64,000 bases of DNA from VXYL01 sp965243175 (GCA_965243175.1 OZ251532.1:1612001-1676000); one strand, 5' to 3'. Positions 49,722 to 58,456 are shown, counted from the first letter of the stretch. The notes: generated from the sequence alone by a model not told the origin. Made by a program: numbers and translations.

Positions 49722-50600
49722 ATGCCCTTCGACTTCTGGGCCGGCTGGGTGGCGGTGCTGACGTTGGCGAGCGTGCTGGCGCTAGGCTGGTTCGTGTTCA
49801 GCATCTACTTCGGCAGCGGCCAAAGCGCCGAAGACACCGGCACGGTGTGGGACGGCAACCTGCGCGAAGGCGAACACCCGGCGCCGATGTGGTGGTTCTG
49901 GCTGATCCTTGCCAGCTTGGTGTTCTCCGTCGTCTACCTGATGCTCTACCCCGGCCTCGGCAGCTTCGGCGGCGCCCTGCAATGGACCCAAGGCGGCGAA
50001 CTGCAACGCAGCACGGACGCTTGGGACTCCCGCTTCACCGAGACCCGCGCCGAAATCGCCACCAAGCCGCTGCCAGCGCTGCAAGAGGAAGCCGCGCTAA
50101 TGGCCACCGCCGAGCGCATCTACACCCGCAACTGCGCCGCCTGCCACGCCTACGACGCCACCGGCCAAGCCAACCTCTTCCCGAACCTAATGGACGACGA
50201 ATGGCAATGGGGTGCCACGCCCGCGGACATCGAAAAGAGCATCCGCGACGGCCGACAAGCCGTGATGGTGGGCTGGGCCGCGGCCTTGGGCGAAAGCGGT
50301 GTGCGCAACGTCGCCGACTACGTTCGCCAAATGCCCACCGGCGTAGCCCCAGACCACCCCGGCGCCGCGCAATACCAAGCGCTCTGCGTAGCCTGCCACG
50401 GCATCGACGGCAGCGGCATGGCCGTCCTCGGTGCCCCGAGCTTGATCGACGACGTGACGCTCTACGGCAACGACACCGCGGCTTTGGAACACTCCATCGC
50501 CATCGGCCGCACCGGCGTCATGCCCGCTTTCGGAGAGCGGTTGGACGACATGCAGATCCGCCTGCTGGTGGCCTGGCTGACGCAAGCGCAGTCGGATTAG
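49722..50600 (+). CDS. ccoP: Cytochrome cbb3 oxidase subunit III (di-heme c)
   Basis: 292 aa, with GGAGGAACGCTGACC before ATG 49722. Two N-terminal membrane helices (WAGWVAVLTLASVLALGWFVFSIYF-like segment and MWWFWLILASLVFSVVYLMLYPGLG), then heme sites C138-A-A-C141-H142 and C222-V-A-C225-H226 with the axial Met residues in VMVGW and VMPAFGERL. Entry point for electrons from c4/c5. Assembly genes (ccoGHIS) do not follow in this window. Confidence 0.96.
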   Translation: MPFDFWAGWVAVLTLASVLALGWFVFSIYFGSGQSAEDTGTVWDGNLREGEHPAPMWWFWLILASLVFSVVYLMLYPGLGSFGGALQWTQGGELQRSTDAWDSRFTETRAEIATKPLPALQEEAALMATAERIYTRNCAACHAYDATGQANLFPNLMDDEWQWGATPADIEKSIRDGRQAVMVGWAAALGESGVRNVADYVRQMPTGVAPDHPGAAQYQALCVACHGIDGSGMAVLGAPSLIDDVTLYGNDTAALEHSIAIGRTGVMPAFGERLDDMQIRLLVAWLTQAQSD

Positions 50601-50605
50601 CTTGC

Positions 50606-51142
50606 TTAAGCGGCGTTGGCCTTGGCGACCGTTGATGCGATGTCCGGGCTGTCTGGGTTGATGATGACTTGCTGCGTCTTCGGCACGACCACCAGGTCCA
50701 TGTCCTCCAACACCATGGCCCCGAGCAAAGGCTGGTCGCCCGTCACCAGAGCGCCCGTGAAGCCCACGCGGTTCAGGTAGCGCAACTCGATTGGGCCGAC
50801 GTAGGGAACGAGTTGCCTGCTTCCGTCTGCCAGCGTCACCTCTTTATCCGCAACGGCATCGAGCTCCAACTGCGTTCGCACATCGGCTGGGATGCAGATA
50901 TGCATCGCGCCGGTGTCCGCCAAGGCTTCGATCTTCACCGCGCTCAGTTCGGGGCGCTTGGGGTTGCGCAACTCGATTCTCGCGTTTGCGACTTCCATCG
51001 AATGTCCAACTTCCAGATCGCAATCGGTGGAATCGTGAGCGTCTGGTTCCATGATCGACTGTAGCGCCTTGAGCGCGCAGTAGACGAACGCGACGCCGAG
51101 GACGGCGAACGCGAGCAGGAACAGCAAAACGGAAGCTGGCAT
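50606..51142 (-). CDS. Membrane-anchored clan AA (retropepsin-like) aspartic protease
   Basis: 178 aa from ATG 51142 (GGAGCTTCCC upstream). An N-terminal hydrophobic helix (ASVLLFLLAFAVLGVAFVYCALKAL) anchors a retropepsin-like domain: active Asp in EALADTGAMHICIP, then LLGAMVLEDMDLVV, the second strand signature. Usual members are about 125 aa and soluble, beginning near residue 48 here; the membrane anchor is an addition. It would act as a homodimer, facing the periplasm or cytoplasm depending on topology. It lies 9 bp behind the carboxylase gene on the same strand. Confidence 0.83.
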   Translation of the reverse strand: MPASVLLFLLAFAVLGVAFVYCALKALQSIMEPDAHDSTDCDLEVGHSMEVANARIELRNPKRPELSAVKIEALADTGAMHICIPADVRTQLELDAVADKEVTLADGSRQLVPYVGPIELRYLNRVGFTGALVTGDQPLLGAMVLEDMDLVVVPKTQQVIINPDSPDIASTVAKANAA

Positions 51143-51151
51143 GGGAAGCTC

Positions 51152-54100
51152 CTACCATGTGTCGATGTACGGGTACTTTTTCTCCGTCCGCGGCTCCTTC
51201 GGCGGCAGGCGCTTCAGGCTGCTGGCTATCCAGCTGCGGGTGTCGGCGGGGTCTATTACGTCGTCCAAGCCGCCGCCGACTCCGGCGTTGATGGCCTTGG
51301 CGCCTTCGTAGGCGCCGGCGACGCGGCGTTCGAACTCGAGGCGGCGTTCCTCCGCATCTTCGATGGCGGCGAGTTCCTTGCGGTAGCCGAGCTTCACCGA
51401 GCCTTCGATGTTCATGCCGGCGAACTCGGCGGTGGGCCAAGCGACGGTGAAGAAGCCCACCAAGGAGCTGGCGCCGCACATCGCTTGGACGCCTAGGCCG
51501 TAGGCTTTGCGCACCACGACGCCGAACAGCGGGGTGGTGAGGTTCGCGCCGGCGTTGAACATGCGGACGCAGTGGCGGACGAGGGCGGTGCGTTCCACGT
51601 CCGGGCCGACCATCATGCCGGGGCAGTCCATCAGGCTCAGCACCGGGATGTCGAAGGCGTCGCAGAGTTGGATGAAGCGGGCGCCTTTGTCCGCGCCGTC
51701 CGAGTCGATGGCGCCGGCGAGGTGGTGGGGGTTGTTGGCGATCACGCCCATCGGATGGCCTTCGACGCGGATGAACGCGGTGATGACGCCGATGCCGAAC
51801 TTCTCGCGGATTTCCAGCACCGAGCCCACGTCGGCGATGGTGTGGACGATGTCCTTCATGTTGTAGAGGCGCAGCCGGTTCTCCGGCACCACGTGGCGCA
51901 GCGTGCGCTGGTCGTGGGCTTCCCAGTTGGGAACGCGGCCTTGGAAGTAGGAGAGGTACTTCTTGGCCACTTCCACCGCGTCTTCTTCGTCCTTGGCGAG
52001 AATGTCCACCACGCCGTTCGGCACCTGGAAGGACATCGGTCCCACTTCCTCCGGCGTGTAGATGCCAAGGCCCCCGCCTTCGATCATCGCCGGGCCGCCC
52101 ATCGCCACGGTGGTGCGTTCGGTGGCGATGATGACGTCGCAGCAGGCGACCAGCGCGGTGTTGCCGGCGAACGTGCGCCCGTTGATGACTGTTACGAGAG
52201 GCACGAGGCCGGAGAGCTGCGAGAAGCGGGTGAAGGTATGCGTGTCGAAGGCGACGCCGGGGCCGTTGCCGTCGTCTCCGGGGCGCCCGCCGCCACCTTC
52301 GCCGAACAGGATCAGCGGGATGCGGAAGCGGTGCGCCAGCTCGAACATGCGGTCCTGCTTGTAGTGGTTCCGCCCGCCCTGGGTGCCGGCGAGCACGGTG
52401 TAGTCGTAGTGGACGAGCATCGTGCGGGCGGCGTCCTCGCCGAAGAGTTCGGCGTTCACGGTGCCGATGCCGGCGATGAGGCCGTCCGCCGGGGTGTTCT
52501 TGCGCAGCGTTTCCATGTCGTGGCGGCGGTGCTGGCGGGCGACGATGAGCGGCCAGTACTCCTTGAAGGAGCCGGGGTCCATCAGCTGATCGATGTTCTC
52601 GCGCGGCATTCGATAGCCGCGGGCGTAGCGCTTCTCCACCGCCTCCTGGCGGTTCTCGTCCAGCACGTAGGCGTGGCGCTCGTAGGTGAGGGCGAGGTCC
52701 GGGCGGATGTAGTCCGGGTCCAGTGCCTCGGCTTGCGCGGCTGTTCCGCCGGCGACTTCGGCTTCCTCGATGAACACGATGGGGAAGCCTTCGCGCACCA
52801 CGTCGCCTTGGTTCATCGTCACTTCGCGGACGATGCCATCGTGCTCGGCGGCGATGACGTGCTCCATCTTCATCGCTTCCACCACCGCGACCTGCTGGCC
52901 AGCGCGCACTTCGTCCCCTGGCGTCACGTCCAGCGAAACGATGGTGCCTTGAATCGGCGAACTCACGCCGGTGCTGCCTTCGGGGCCCACGGCGGCTGGT
53001 TCTTCCGCCGCTGGATCGGCGGTTTGCGTTTGCGCCGCCTTTACCTTGGCGTCGTGATCGAAGAGGGCGAGCGGATCGCTGGTGTCCACGCGGGCGCCGG
53101 CGAAACCGGCTTCGCCAGTGGCCGTTCCTGGCGCTTCCGGCGCGATGAAGCGCTGCGGCGCGTCGGCAGCTTGGGTCGCGAGTTCGGCGAGGTTCTCGTC
53201 CACCCATCGCGTGTGGATGCGGCCAGCGGCGAAGTCCTCGTGGCGCAGCACGTTGCGGAGGAAGGGAATGTTGCTGCTCAAGCCTTCCAAGCGGAACTCG
53301 GAGAGTGCGCGGTCTGCGCGGGAGATCGCGGCGGCGAAGTCCTTTGCCGGTGAGTGAGCGATCACTTTCGCCAACAGAGAGTCGAACGCCGTGCTGGTGC
53401 GGTAGCCCGCGTAGCCGAAGCCGTCGGTGCGCACACCGGGCCCGTTCGGCGCTTCGTAGGCCGCCAAGGTGCCGCTCGACGGGTACACGGCGCCGTCTTC
53501 GCCGATGGTTTCCATGTTGACGCGGGCTTGGATCGCGTAGCCGCGTGGCGTGGCGACAGCTGGATCGTCCAATCCGAGGTCGGCGAGCGACGCCCCGGCG
53601 GCGAGGCGGATCTGCGCCTGCACGATGTCCACGCCGGTGACCTCTTCGGTGACCGTGTGTTCGACTTGCAGGCGGGCGTTGGTCTCGATGAAGACGAACG
53701 GCTGGCCGCCCGTTTCCCCTGCCTCCGCATCCACCAGGAACTCGAAGGTGCCGAGATTTTCGTAGCGCTCGGCCTGCGCGAAACGCACGGCGGCATCGAT
53801 GATGGCGGTGCGCAGTTCGTCCGCCAGTGCGGGAGCGGGGGCGATTTCCACCACCTTCTGGTGGCGACGCTGCACGCTGCACTCCCGCTCGCCGAGATGC
53901 GCGACATTGCCGTGGCTGTCGCCGAGAATCTGCACTTCCACATGGCGAGCACGGGCCAGGAACTGCTCCACGTAAACGTCCGCAACCCCGAACGCCGCTT
54001 GCGCCTCGGAGCGGCAGCGCTCGAAGGCGCTCTCGAGTTCGGCCGCTTCGCTCACGATGCGCGTGCCGCGTCCGCCCCCTCCGGCCACGGCCTTGATGAT

Positions 54101-54565
54101 CATCGCCCCCCCGTTCAAGGAGGCGAAGAACGCCTGCGCTTCTTCCAGCGACACGGCGCGGTCGATCCCCCGCACCACCGGCACATCGGCGGCAACGGCA
54201 GCGGCACGGGCGCGCCCCTTGTCGCCGAACAGTTCGAGGTGCTGCTGCTTCGGCCCCACGAAGACGATCCCCGCATCCGCGCAGCGGCGAGCGAAGCTGC
54301 CCCGTTCCGCCAGAAACCCGTAGCCGGGATGAACCGCATCGCAGCCCGCCTCCCGCGCCGCATCGACGACGGACTCCTCGTTCAGATACGCCGCAGCGCC
54401 CAGGCCGGACAGCGCGACGGCTTCGTCCGCAACGCGGGTGTGCAGGCTGGCGGCATCGTCTTCGGAATACACCGCGACGGTGCGAATGCCGAGGTCCGCA
54501 GCGGCACGGGCAATACGAATCGCGATCTCGCCGCGATTGGCGATGAGCAAGGCATCGAAAGTCAT
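51152..54565 (-). CDS. Single-chain biotin-dependent acyl-CoA carboxylase (BC-BCCP-CT)
   Basis: 1,137 aa from ATG 54565. Domains in order: biotin carboxylase (1-450; FDALLIANRGEIAIRI, ATP-grasp loop KAVAGGGGRGTRIV, and FIETNARLQVEHTVTE), a linker, biotin carboxyl carrier domain with the biotinyl Lys566 in VEAMKMEHVI, and carboxyltransferase (about 620-1137; YTVLAGTQGGRNHYKQDRM, FAGNTALVACCDVII, MGGPAMIEGGGLG). The one-polypeptide layout is that of actinobacterial long-chain acyl-CoA carboxylase (LCC) and related promiscuous enzymes. It carboxylates an acyl-CoA (chain length not predictable) using bicarbonate and ATP. The end (KEPRTEKKYPYIDTW) is typical of carboxyltransferases. Divergent from the antitoxin gene. 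Confidence 0.93.
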   Translation of the reverse strand: MTFDALLIANRGEIAIRIARAAADLGIRTVAVYSEDDAASLHTRVADEAVALSGLGAAAYLNEESVVDAAREAGCDAVHPGYGFLAERGSFARRCADAGIVFVGPKQQHLELFGDKGRARAAAVAADVPVVRGIDRAVSLEEAQAFFASLNGGAMIIKAVAGGGGRGTRIVSEAAELESAFERCRSEAQAAFGVADVYVEQFLARARHVEVQILGDSHGNVAHLGERECSVQRRHQKVVEIAPAPALADELRTAIIDAAVRFAQAERYENLGTFEFLVDAEAGETGGQPFVFIETNARLQVEHTVTEEVTGVDIVQAQIRLAAGASLADLGLDDPAVATPRGYAIQARVNMETIGEDGAVYPSSGTLAAYEAPNGPGVRTDGFGYAGYRTSTAFDSLLAKVIAHSPAKDFAAAISRADRALSEFRLEGLSSNIPFLRNVLRHEDFAAGRIHTRWVDENLAELATQAADAPQRFIAPEAPGTATGEAGFAGARVDTSDPLALFDHDAKVKAAQTQTADPAAEEPAAVGPEGSTGVSSPIQGTIVSLDVTPGDEVRAGQQVAVVEAMKMEHVIAAEHDGIVREVTMNQGDVVREGFPIVFIEEAEVAGGTAAQAEALDPDYIRPDLALTYERHAYVLDENRQEAVEKRYARGYRMPRENIDQLMDPGSFKEYWPLIVARQHRRHDMETLRKNTPADGLIAGIGTVNAELFGEDAARTMLVHYDYTVLAGTQGGRNHYKQDRMFELAHRFRIPLILFGEGGGGRPGDDGNGPGVAFDTHTFTRFSQLSGLVPLVTVINGRTFAGNTALVACCDVIIATERTTVAMGGPAMIEGGGLGIYTPEEVGPMSFQVPNGVVDILAKDEEDAVEVAKKYLSYFQGRVPNWEAHDQRTLRHVVPENRLRLYNMKDIVHTIADVGSVLEIREKFGIGVITAFIRVEGHPMGVIANNPHHLAGAIDSDGADKGARFIQLCDAFDIPVLSLMDCPGMMVGPDVERTALVRHCVRMFNAGANLTTPLFGVVVRKAYGLGVQAMCGASSLVGFFTVAWPTAEFAGMNIEGSVKLGYRKELAAIEDAEERRLEFERRVAGAYEGAKAINAGVGGGLDDVIDPADTRSWIASSLKRLPPKEPRTEKKYPYIDTW

Positions 54566-54703
54566 AGACGGTCTCTTGTCTCCCCTTGCATCGGAGCATA
54601 ACGCAGGGCGCGGGCAGCGAGGGTGCCTTGGCGGTGCGGGCTGCTTCGTTGCCAACACGGATTCCGCGTTACGCTCTTGTCCTGCGCCGAAGAGAGACGT
54701 GCC

Positions 54704-54928
54704 TTGAACCTGACCATCACCGTCGACGACGAGCTTCTCAAGCGGGCGCGGATCCGAGCGCTTGAGGAGAACACTTCCGTGAACGCGGTGCTGCGGAAGT
54801 GCTTGGAGTCCTACGCGGACACAACGCGGCAGCGTCGGGCGGCGGACCGCCTGCTGCAACTGTCGCGAACAGCGCGGGCGAAACGCGGCACGGCCCGATG
54901 GACTCGGGACGAGCTGCATGAGCGGTGA
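54704..54928 (+). CDS. Ribbon-helix-helix antitoxin, orphaned
   Basis: 74 aa from TTG 54704 (AGAGAGACG upstream). Begins LNLTITVDDELLKRARIRALEE, then NTSVNAVLRKCLESYA, the RHH/antitoxin pattern seen in VapB-like proteins, with a basic C-terminus. The start codon TTG is weak but no ATG is available in frame within the domain. It overlaps a following ATG by 11 bp, which is where a toxin gene should begin, but that toxin is destroyed. Confidence 0.78.
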   Translation: MNLTITVDDELLKRARIRALEENTSVNAVLRKCLESYADTTRQRRAADRLLQLSRTARAKRGTARWTRDELHER

Positions 54929-54947
54929 GCCGAAATTCGTCGACACG
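54918..54947 (+). pseudogene. Remnant of a PIN-domain toxin start
   Basis: ATG 54918 begins MSGEPKFVDT, matching the first ten residues of PIN toxins (usually followed by NVLVYA). From codon 11 the sequence no longer resembles a PIN domain, and no other part of the toxin is found downstream before the LRR gene on the opposite strand. A large deletion is the simplest explanation. Confidence 0.55.
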
Positions 54948-55033
54948 AAGTCAACGACCAGCTTTCAGCGCTCTTCGGCGCGACACTGGAACCGGCGCGG
55001 CGATGTCTCCGTAACCCGTAGCCTGCCTATTGC

Positions 55034-58000
55034 CTACTGTTCGGATGCACCCATCAAGCTGCCGCGCCAGCCCCGTGTCGGGCTACGTGGCCAGTGGAAC
55101 TCCACGCGCACTTCAAAGCGCAGCGTTGCGGAGAAGCCAACGGAGTCCGTGACGACCAGCGTGACTTCAACTGTTCCGCTGCTGGCCAACTCGGGAGTTA
55201 CAACCAAGCTGCCGTCGACGATGCGTACCGTCGCCAGTGCGTCGTCCGAGGATGTGGCCTGCCAGCGGAGTTCCTCCATCGGGTCCGCCGCTTCGACCAG
55301 CGAGGCCAGCGGCAGGCGCAGTTCGTCGCCGCCTTGCAGCGGTTCGAGGGTGGGTGACGGCAACGCCCGGGGCGGCTGGCGGAACAACGTGAGCGCAGGC
55401 CCCGGCATCGTTTGGAAGCCGCGGAAGCAGGGATGGTCTCCGCACTGCGCGGTTGGCAGGGACGCCGCGTCGGCACGGAGCGCGAGGGCGGCACCGTTTT
55501 TCGATGCCGCGGAGAATGGTTGGCCCGCCATCGCCCCAGCTGCGATCTCCACCATCTCTGGCAGGTCGCCGGCTACTGCGTCCGCTGGCGACGCCGAGAG
55601 GGCTGCTGCGAGGCTGAACGGTGCCGCCCATGCGGTTCGCGCCACGAGTTGCGCTGGGCCCGGTGCCCAAGGTTCGGCGTCCAGTCGCGCCAGTTCCACC
55701 GTGAGCGCGAAGGGTGCGCCTAGGTTGCCTTCCACGGAGACTTCGCGCAAGCCTTCCATGCCGGCGAACAAACCTGCCGGCAACGTCGCCAGTGCATTGT
55801 TGGACAAGTCCAGCCTGCGCAGGCCGTGCAACCCAAGCAGGTCGTCTGTGCGCAGCGCGTCGATGTTCCGTCCGCTCAGGTCGAGACTCCGCACTGCGGC
55901 GAGGGTCGTCGGCTTCGGCCAGTGGCAGCCGCGCCAGCCTTGCGACAGTTCGTCGCGGATGGCGGGAGTTCGGTCGCAGACGCCCTCTTGGATCACGGCC
56001 TCGACTCTTGCGTTCCGCGCCAGGCCGACGTTCTCGTCTTCGGGCTGCTCAAGCTGCACGACGAAGTGTTCGCGCGCCGGCTCGATGTCCGCGTCGTCGA
56101 TGATGGCGATTTCGATGGTCGCGGAAGTCTGGCCGGCGGGGATCGACACTTCGCCTGTCGACTCGTCGTAGTCCGCTATATCCGCGTCCGCCGTGGAGGC
56201 ATCCCCGTCCGCGACCAAATGCCAGCGCACGGCGATCGGTGCAGACAACGGCCTGCTCAATTCTAGCGCGACAACCACGGTGCCGCCTTCAGGCACCGTG
56301 GTGCGCTCGCCTTCCACCGAGAGCGATGCCCCAACGGTCACTCGGAAGGTCGTTGTCGCCTCAAGACCGGCGGGGTCCTCCGCCGTGACGGTCACCGTCG
56401 CCTTGCCTGGACGCTCGCCGGTCACATGCGCGATCCCGCCGTCGATCCGCACCGAGACGAAGCCACCCGCGGCCGAAGCCGTGTAGCGTAGCGGATCGTC
56501 GTCCGCATCGTCGAACGCCGCACCGAGGGCCACGACCGCCGTCTCGCCGACATCCAGCTCGAGCGCCGGCAGCTCGCCCGACACCGACGGGCTCTGGTTG
56601 CCGACTGGCGGCAGCGTGGGCGGGTCGTCCGTCTCGTCGGCGTCGTCCGTGTCAGGCAGCGGATCGAAGTAAAGTGCTGCTGGGGAGTAGCGACGTCTGA
56701 TGTCCGGAATATGCGTGTTCACCGAAGCCGCGCTAAGCGGATTGCGCCGAAGATCGATGTAGGTTGGATTGCTTCGAAAGATCGTCAGCAGCGGCGATAT
56801 GTCCGAGATGGAATTGTCGCTCAAGTCGAGCACAAATACCCCGGCTAGGTTGGCCAGCGGCGTCACGTCCGTGATCGAGCCGCCTAGCAGCTCGAGTTGG
56901 CTGAGTGAATGGTTGCTGGCGACGATCGACGCTAGTACCGAGTTCGATATCCAGCGTCCGCTCAAGCCGAGGTTGCTCAGATTGCGGAAACTGGCGAGCG
57001 GGACGTCGGCAAGGGAGTTGAGCGGATTCCTGAGAAGAAAAAGTCTTTCCAGTGCGGTGAGGGTTCCCAGCGGCGTCGCGTCCGTGATCAAGTTGCCGGA
57101 CAGATAGAGCGATTCCAGCGCGGTGAGGGTGCCCAGCGGCGTCACGTCCGAGATCGAGTTGAAGGACAGATGGAGAAATGTCAGCGCGGTGAGGGTGCCC
57201 AGCACCGTCACGTCCGTGATCGAGTTGCTAACCAGATAGAGTGTTTCCAGCGCGGTGAGAGACCCCAGCGGTGTCACGTCCGAGATCGAGTTATTGTTCA
57301 GAACGAGCCACCGCAGCGCGGTGAGGCTTCCCAGCGCAGTCGCGTTCGAGATCGAGTTGTTGGCCAGCTCGAGCGATGTCAGCGCGGTGAGGGTTCCCAG
57401 CGGCGTCACGTCCGAGATCGAGTTGTTGTCCAGTTGGAGCCACGTTAGCGCGGTGAGGGTTCCCAGCGGCGTCACGTCCGAGATCGAGTTGCCGGACAGG
57501 TCGAGTAATGTCAGCGCGGTGAGGGACCCCAGCGGTGTCACGTCCGAGATCGAGTTGAGGCCCAGTTCGAGCCACGTTAGCGCGGTAAGGGTTCCCAGCG
57601 GCGTCACGTCCGAGATCGAGAAGTTCTCCTCCAGAAGGAGCGTTGTCAGCGCGGTGAGGGACCCCAGCGGTGCCACGTCCGAGATCGAGTTCGTTTCCAA
57701 GTAGAGCGCTGTGATGTTGACGGCATGCTCGAGTCCGGTGACAGCCGAGATGTTCAAACTGTTCGCGTTGAAGGTCCCTGTTAGCTTGGCCATGTCCAGC
57801 TGGGTGATGGTTTGCCCCGATGATCTGCCGGTGGCGGTTTCCAGCGCTGCTCGCAGGTTGTCGTCCGGGATGTTCACCGCCGTGGACGGCGAGGTGGCCA
57901 ACTGGATCGTCGCGGTGTTCGAGGCGGCGCTGTCGCCTTGGGCGTTGGTGGCGCGTATCTGGAAGTAGTAGCGCGTACCGTTGGTGAGGCTGCCCACGGT

Positions 58001-58252
58001 GTGCGAGGTGGTGGTCGCGCCGCTGCCGGAGATGGCCTGCCAGGAGGCGGCGGCGAGGAGCGTCGTACTGGTGGCGCTGCGCACCGAGTAGCCGGTGATG
58101 GCGCTGTCGGACGGGTCGGTCCAAGACAGGGACGCCGAGGCGTCGAGGGGGGCCGCGGCCAAGCCCATCGGCGCGGACGGCGCGGTCTGTGCGCTGGCCA
58201 CGAAGGACAGGAATACGGCGAGGCCGCCGAGGATCGCCCGATGCGTGCGCAC
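55034..58252 (-). CDS. Secreted Fn3/LRR/Calx-beta surface protein
   Basis: 1,072 aa from GTG 58252. Signal peptide (MRTHRAILGGLAVFLSFVASAQ). A fibronectin III domain (about 24-118) with SLSWTDPSDSAITGYSV and GTRYYFQIRATNAQGDS. Then an internalin-type LRR block: 22-residue units such as SISDVTPLGTLTALTWLELGLN, ten near-identical from 189 to 409 and a few degenerate to 505. Further on, a cadherin-like domain (560-640), a Calx-beta domain (640-757; YDESTGEVSIPAGQTSATIEI), a second short LRR (RSLDLSGRNIDALR) and a C-terminal beta domain. No membrane anchor or sorting signal is visible at the end. Probably adhesion or host interaction. The start immediately follows a C16 tract. Confidence 0.88.
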   Translation of the reverse strand: MRTHRAILGGLAVFLSFVASAQTAPSAPMGLAAAPLDASASLSWTDPSDSAITGYSVRSATSTTLLAAASWQAISGSGATTTSHTVGSLTNGTRYYFQIRATNAQGDSAASNTATIQLATSPSTAVNIPDDNLRAALETATGRSSGQTITQLDMAKLTGTFNANSLNISAVTGLEHAVNITALYLETNSISDVAPLGSLTALTTLLLEENFSISDVTPLGTLTALTWLELGLNSISDVTPLGSLTALTLLDLSGNSISDVTPLGTLTALTWLQLDNNSISDVTPLGTLTALTSLELANNSISNATALGSLTALRWLVLNNNSISDVTPLGSLTALETLYLVSNSITDVTVLGTLTALTFLHLSFNSISDVTPLGTLTALESLYLSGNLITDATPLGTLTALERLFLLRNPLNSLADVPLASFRNLSNLGLSGRWISNSVLASIVASNHSLSQLELLGGSITDVTPLANLAGVFVLDLSDNSISDISPLLTIFRSNPTYIDLRRNPLSAASVNTHIPDIRRRYSPAALYFDPLPDTDDADETDDPPTLPPVGNQSPSVSGELPALELDVGETAVVALGAAFDDADDDPLRYTASAAGGFVSVRIDGGIAHVTGERPGKATVTVTAEDPAGLEATTTFRVTVGASLSVEGERTTVPEGGTVVVALELSRPLSAPIAVRWHLVADGDASTADADIADYDESTGEVSIPAGQTSATIEIAIIDDADIEPAREHFVVQLEQPEDENVGLARNARVEAVIQEGVCDRTPAIRDELSQGWRGCHWPKPTTLAAVRSLDLSGRNIDALRTDDLLGLHGLRRLDLSNNALATLPAGLFAGMEGLREVSVEGNLGAPFALTVELARLDAEPWAPGPAQLVARTAWAAPFSLAAALSASPADAVAGDLPEMVEIAAGAMAGQPFSAASKNGAALALRADAASLPTAQCGDHPCFRGFQTMPGPALTLFRQPPRALPSPTLEPLQGGDELRLPLASLVEAADPMEELRWQATSSDDALATVRIVDGSLVVTPELASSGTVEVTLVVTDSVGFSATLRFEVRVEFHWPRSPTRGWRGSLMGASEQ
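57026..57688. repeat. 66-bp tandem repeats encoding internalin-like LRRs
   Basis: Ten units of 66 bp (one of 69) recur with the shared core gtccccagcggcgtcacgtc-like sequence on the plus strand. Near-identity at DNA level, with changes concentrated at the variable LRR positions, indicates recent expansion or gene conversion. Confidence 0.88.
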
Positions 58253-58254
58253 AT

Positions 58255-58270
58255 GGGGGGGGGGGGGGGG
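58255..58270. repeat. G16/C16 homopolymer at the LRR gene start (phase-variation candidate)
   Basis: Sixteen consecutive G on the plus strand, so C16 on the coding strand, ending 3 bases before GTG 58252. It lies between the stop codon of a short upstream frame and the LRR start, where length change would alter spacing to any ribosome-binding site or promoter. Assembly uncertainty in the exact count is likely. Confidence 0.8.
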
Positions 58271-58273
58271 AAT

Positions 58274-58456
58274 TTACCGACCGTCGACACAAGTGCCAGT
58301 GAGGTCTTGCTGTGTGCGGCTCTGTTCACGATGGGTTGGATGCTCGCTCCACACTATACGAGCACTATGCACGGGGCAATTCGGCATTGCAACCCTCGGC
58401 CCATAGCAAATCGCATAACGATGTAACGTGAGTGACGGCGGGGATGCTGCGCTCAT
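58274..58456 (-). CDS. Possible 60-residue leader ORF upstream of the LRR gene
   Basis: ATG 58456 has a strong ribosome-binding site (AGGAGACGACCC). The product (MSAASPPSLTLHRYAICYGP...) resembles nothing known. It ends with TAA at 58274, directly before the C16 tract, in the same frame as the LRR gene, which itself lacks a good ribosome-binding site. Translational coupling or reinitiation is conceivable. It may equally be a chance frame. Confidence 0.35.
   Translation of the reverse strand: MSAASPPSLTLHRYAICYGPRVAMPNCPVHSARIVWSEHPTHREQSRTQQDLTGTCVDGR

Noticed and set aside
50844..54599. Open frame of 1,251 codons on the minus strand in another frame of the carboxylase gene
   Set aside because: Low-complexity Arg/Gly/Ser/Pro translation; the carboxylase frame with full BC-BCCP-CT homology occupies the same DNA.
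54918..56171. Plus-strand frame of 417 codons continuing from the antitoxin
   Set aside because: Only its first ten residues resemble a toxin; the rest is antisense to the LRR protein and is Ser/Arg-rich shadow.
57026..57688. Regular repeats that could be read as a CRISPR array
   Set aside because: The 66-bp period is in frame and encodes LRRs with no unique spacers; no cas genes nearby.
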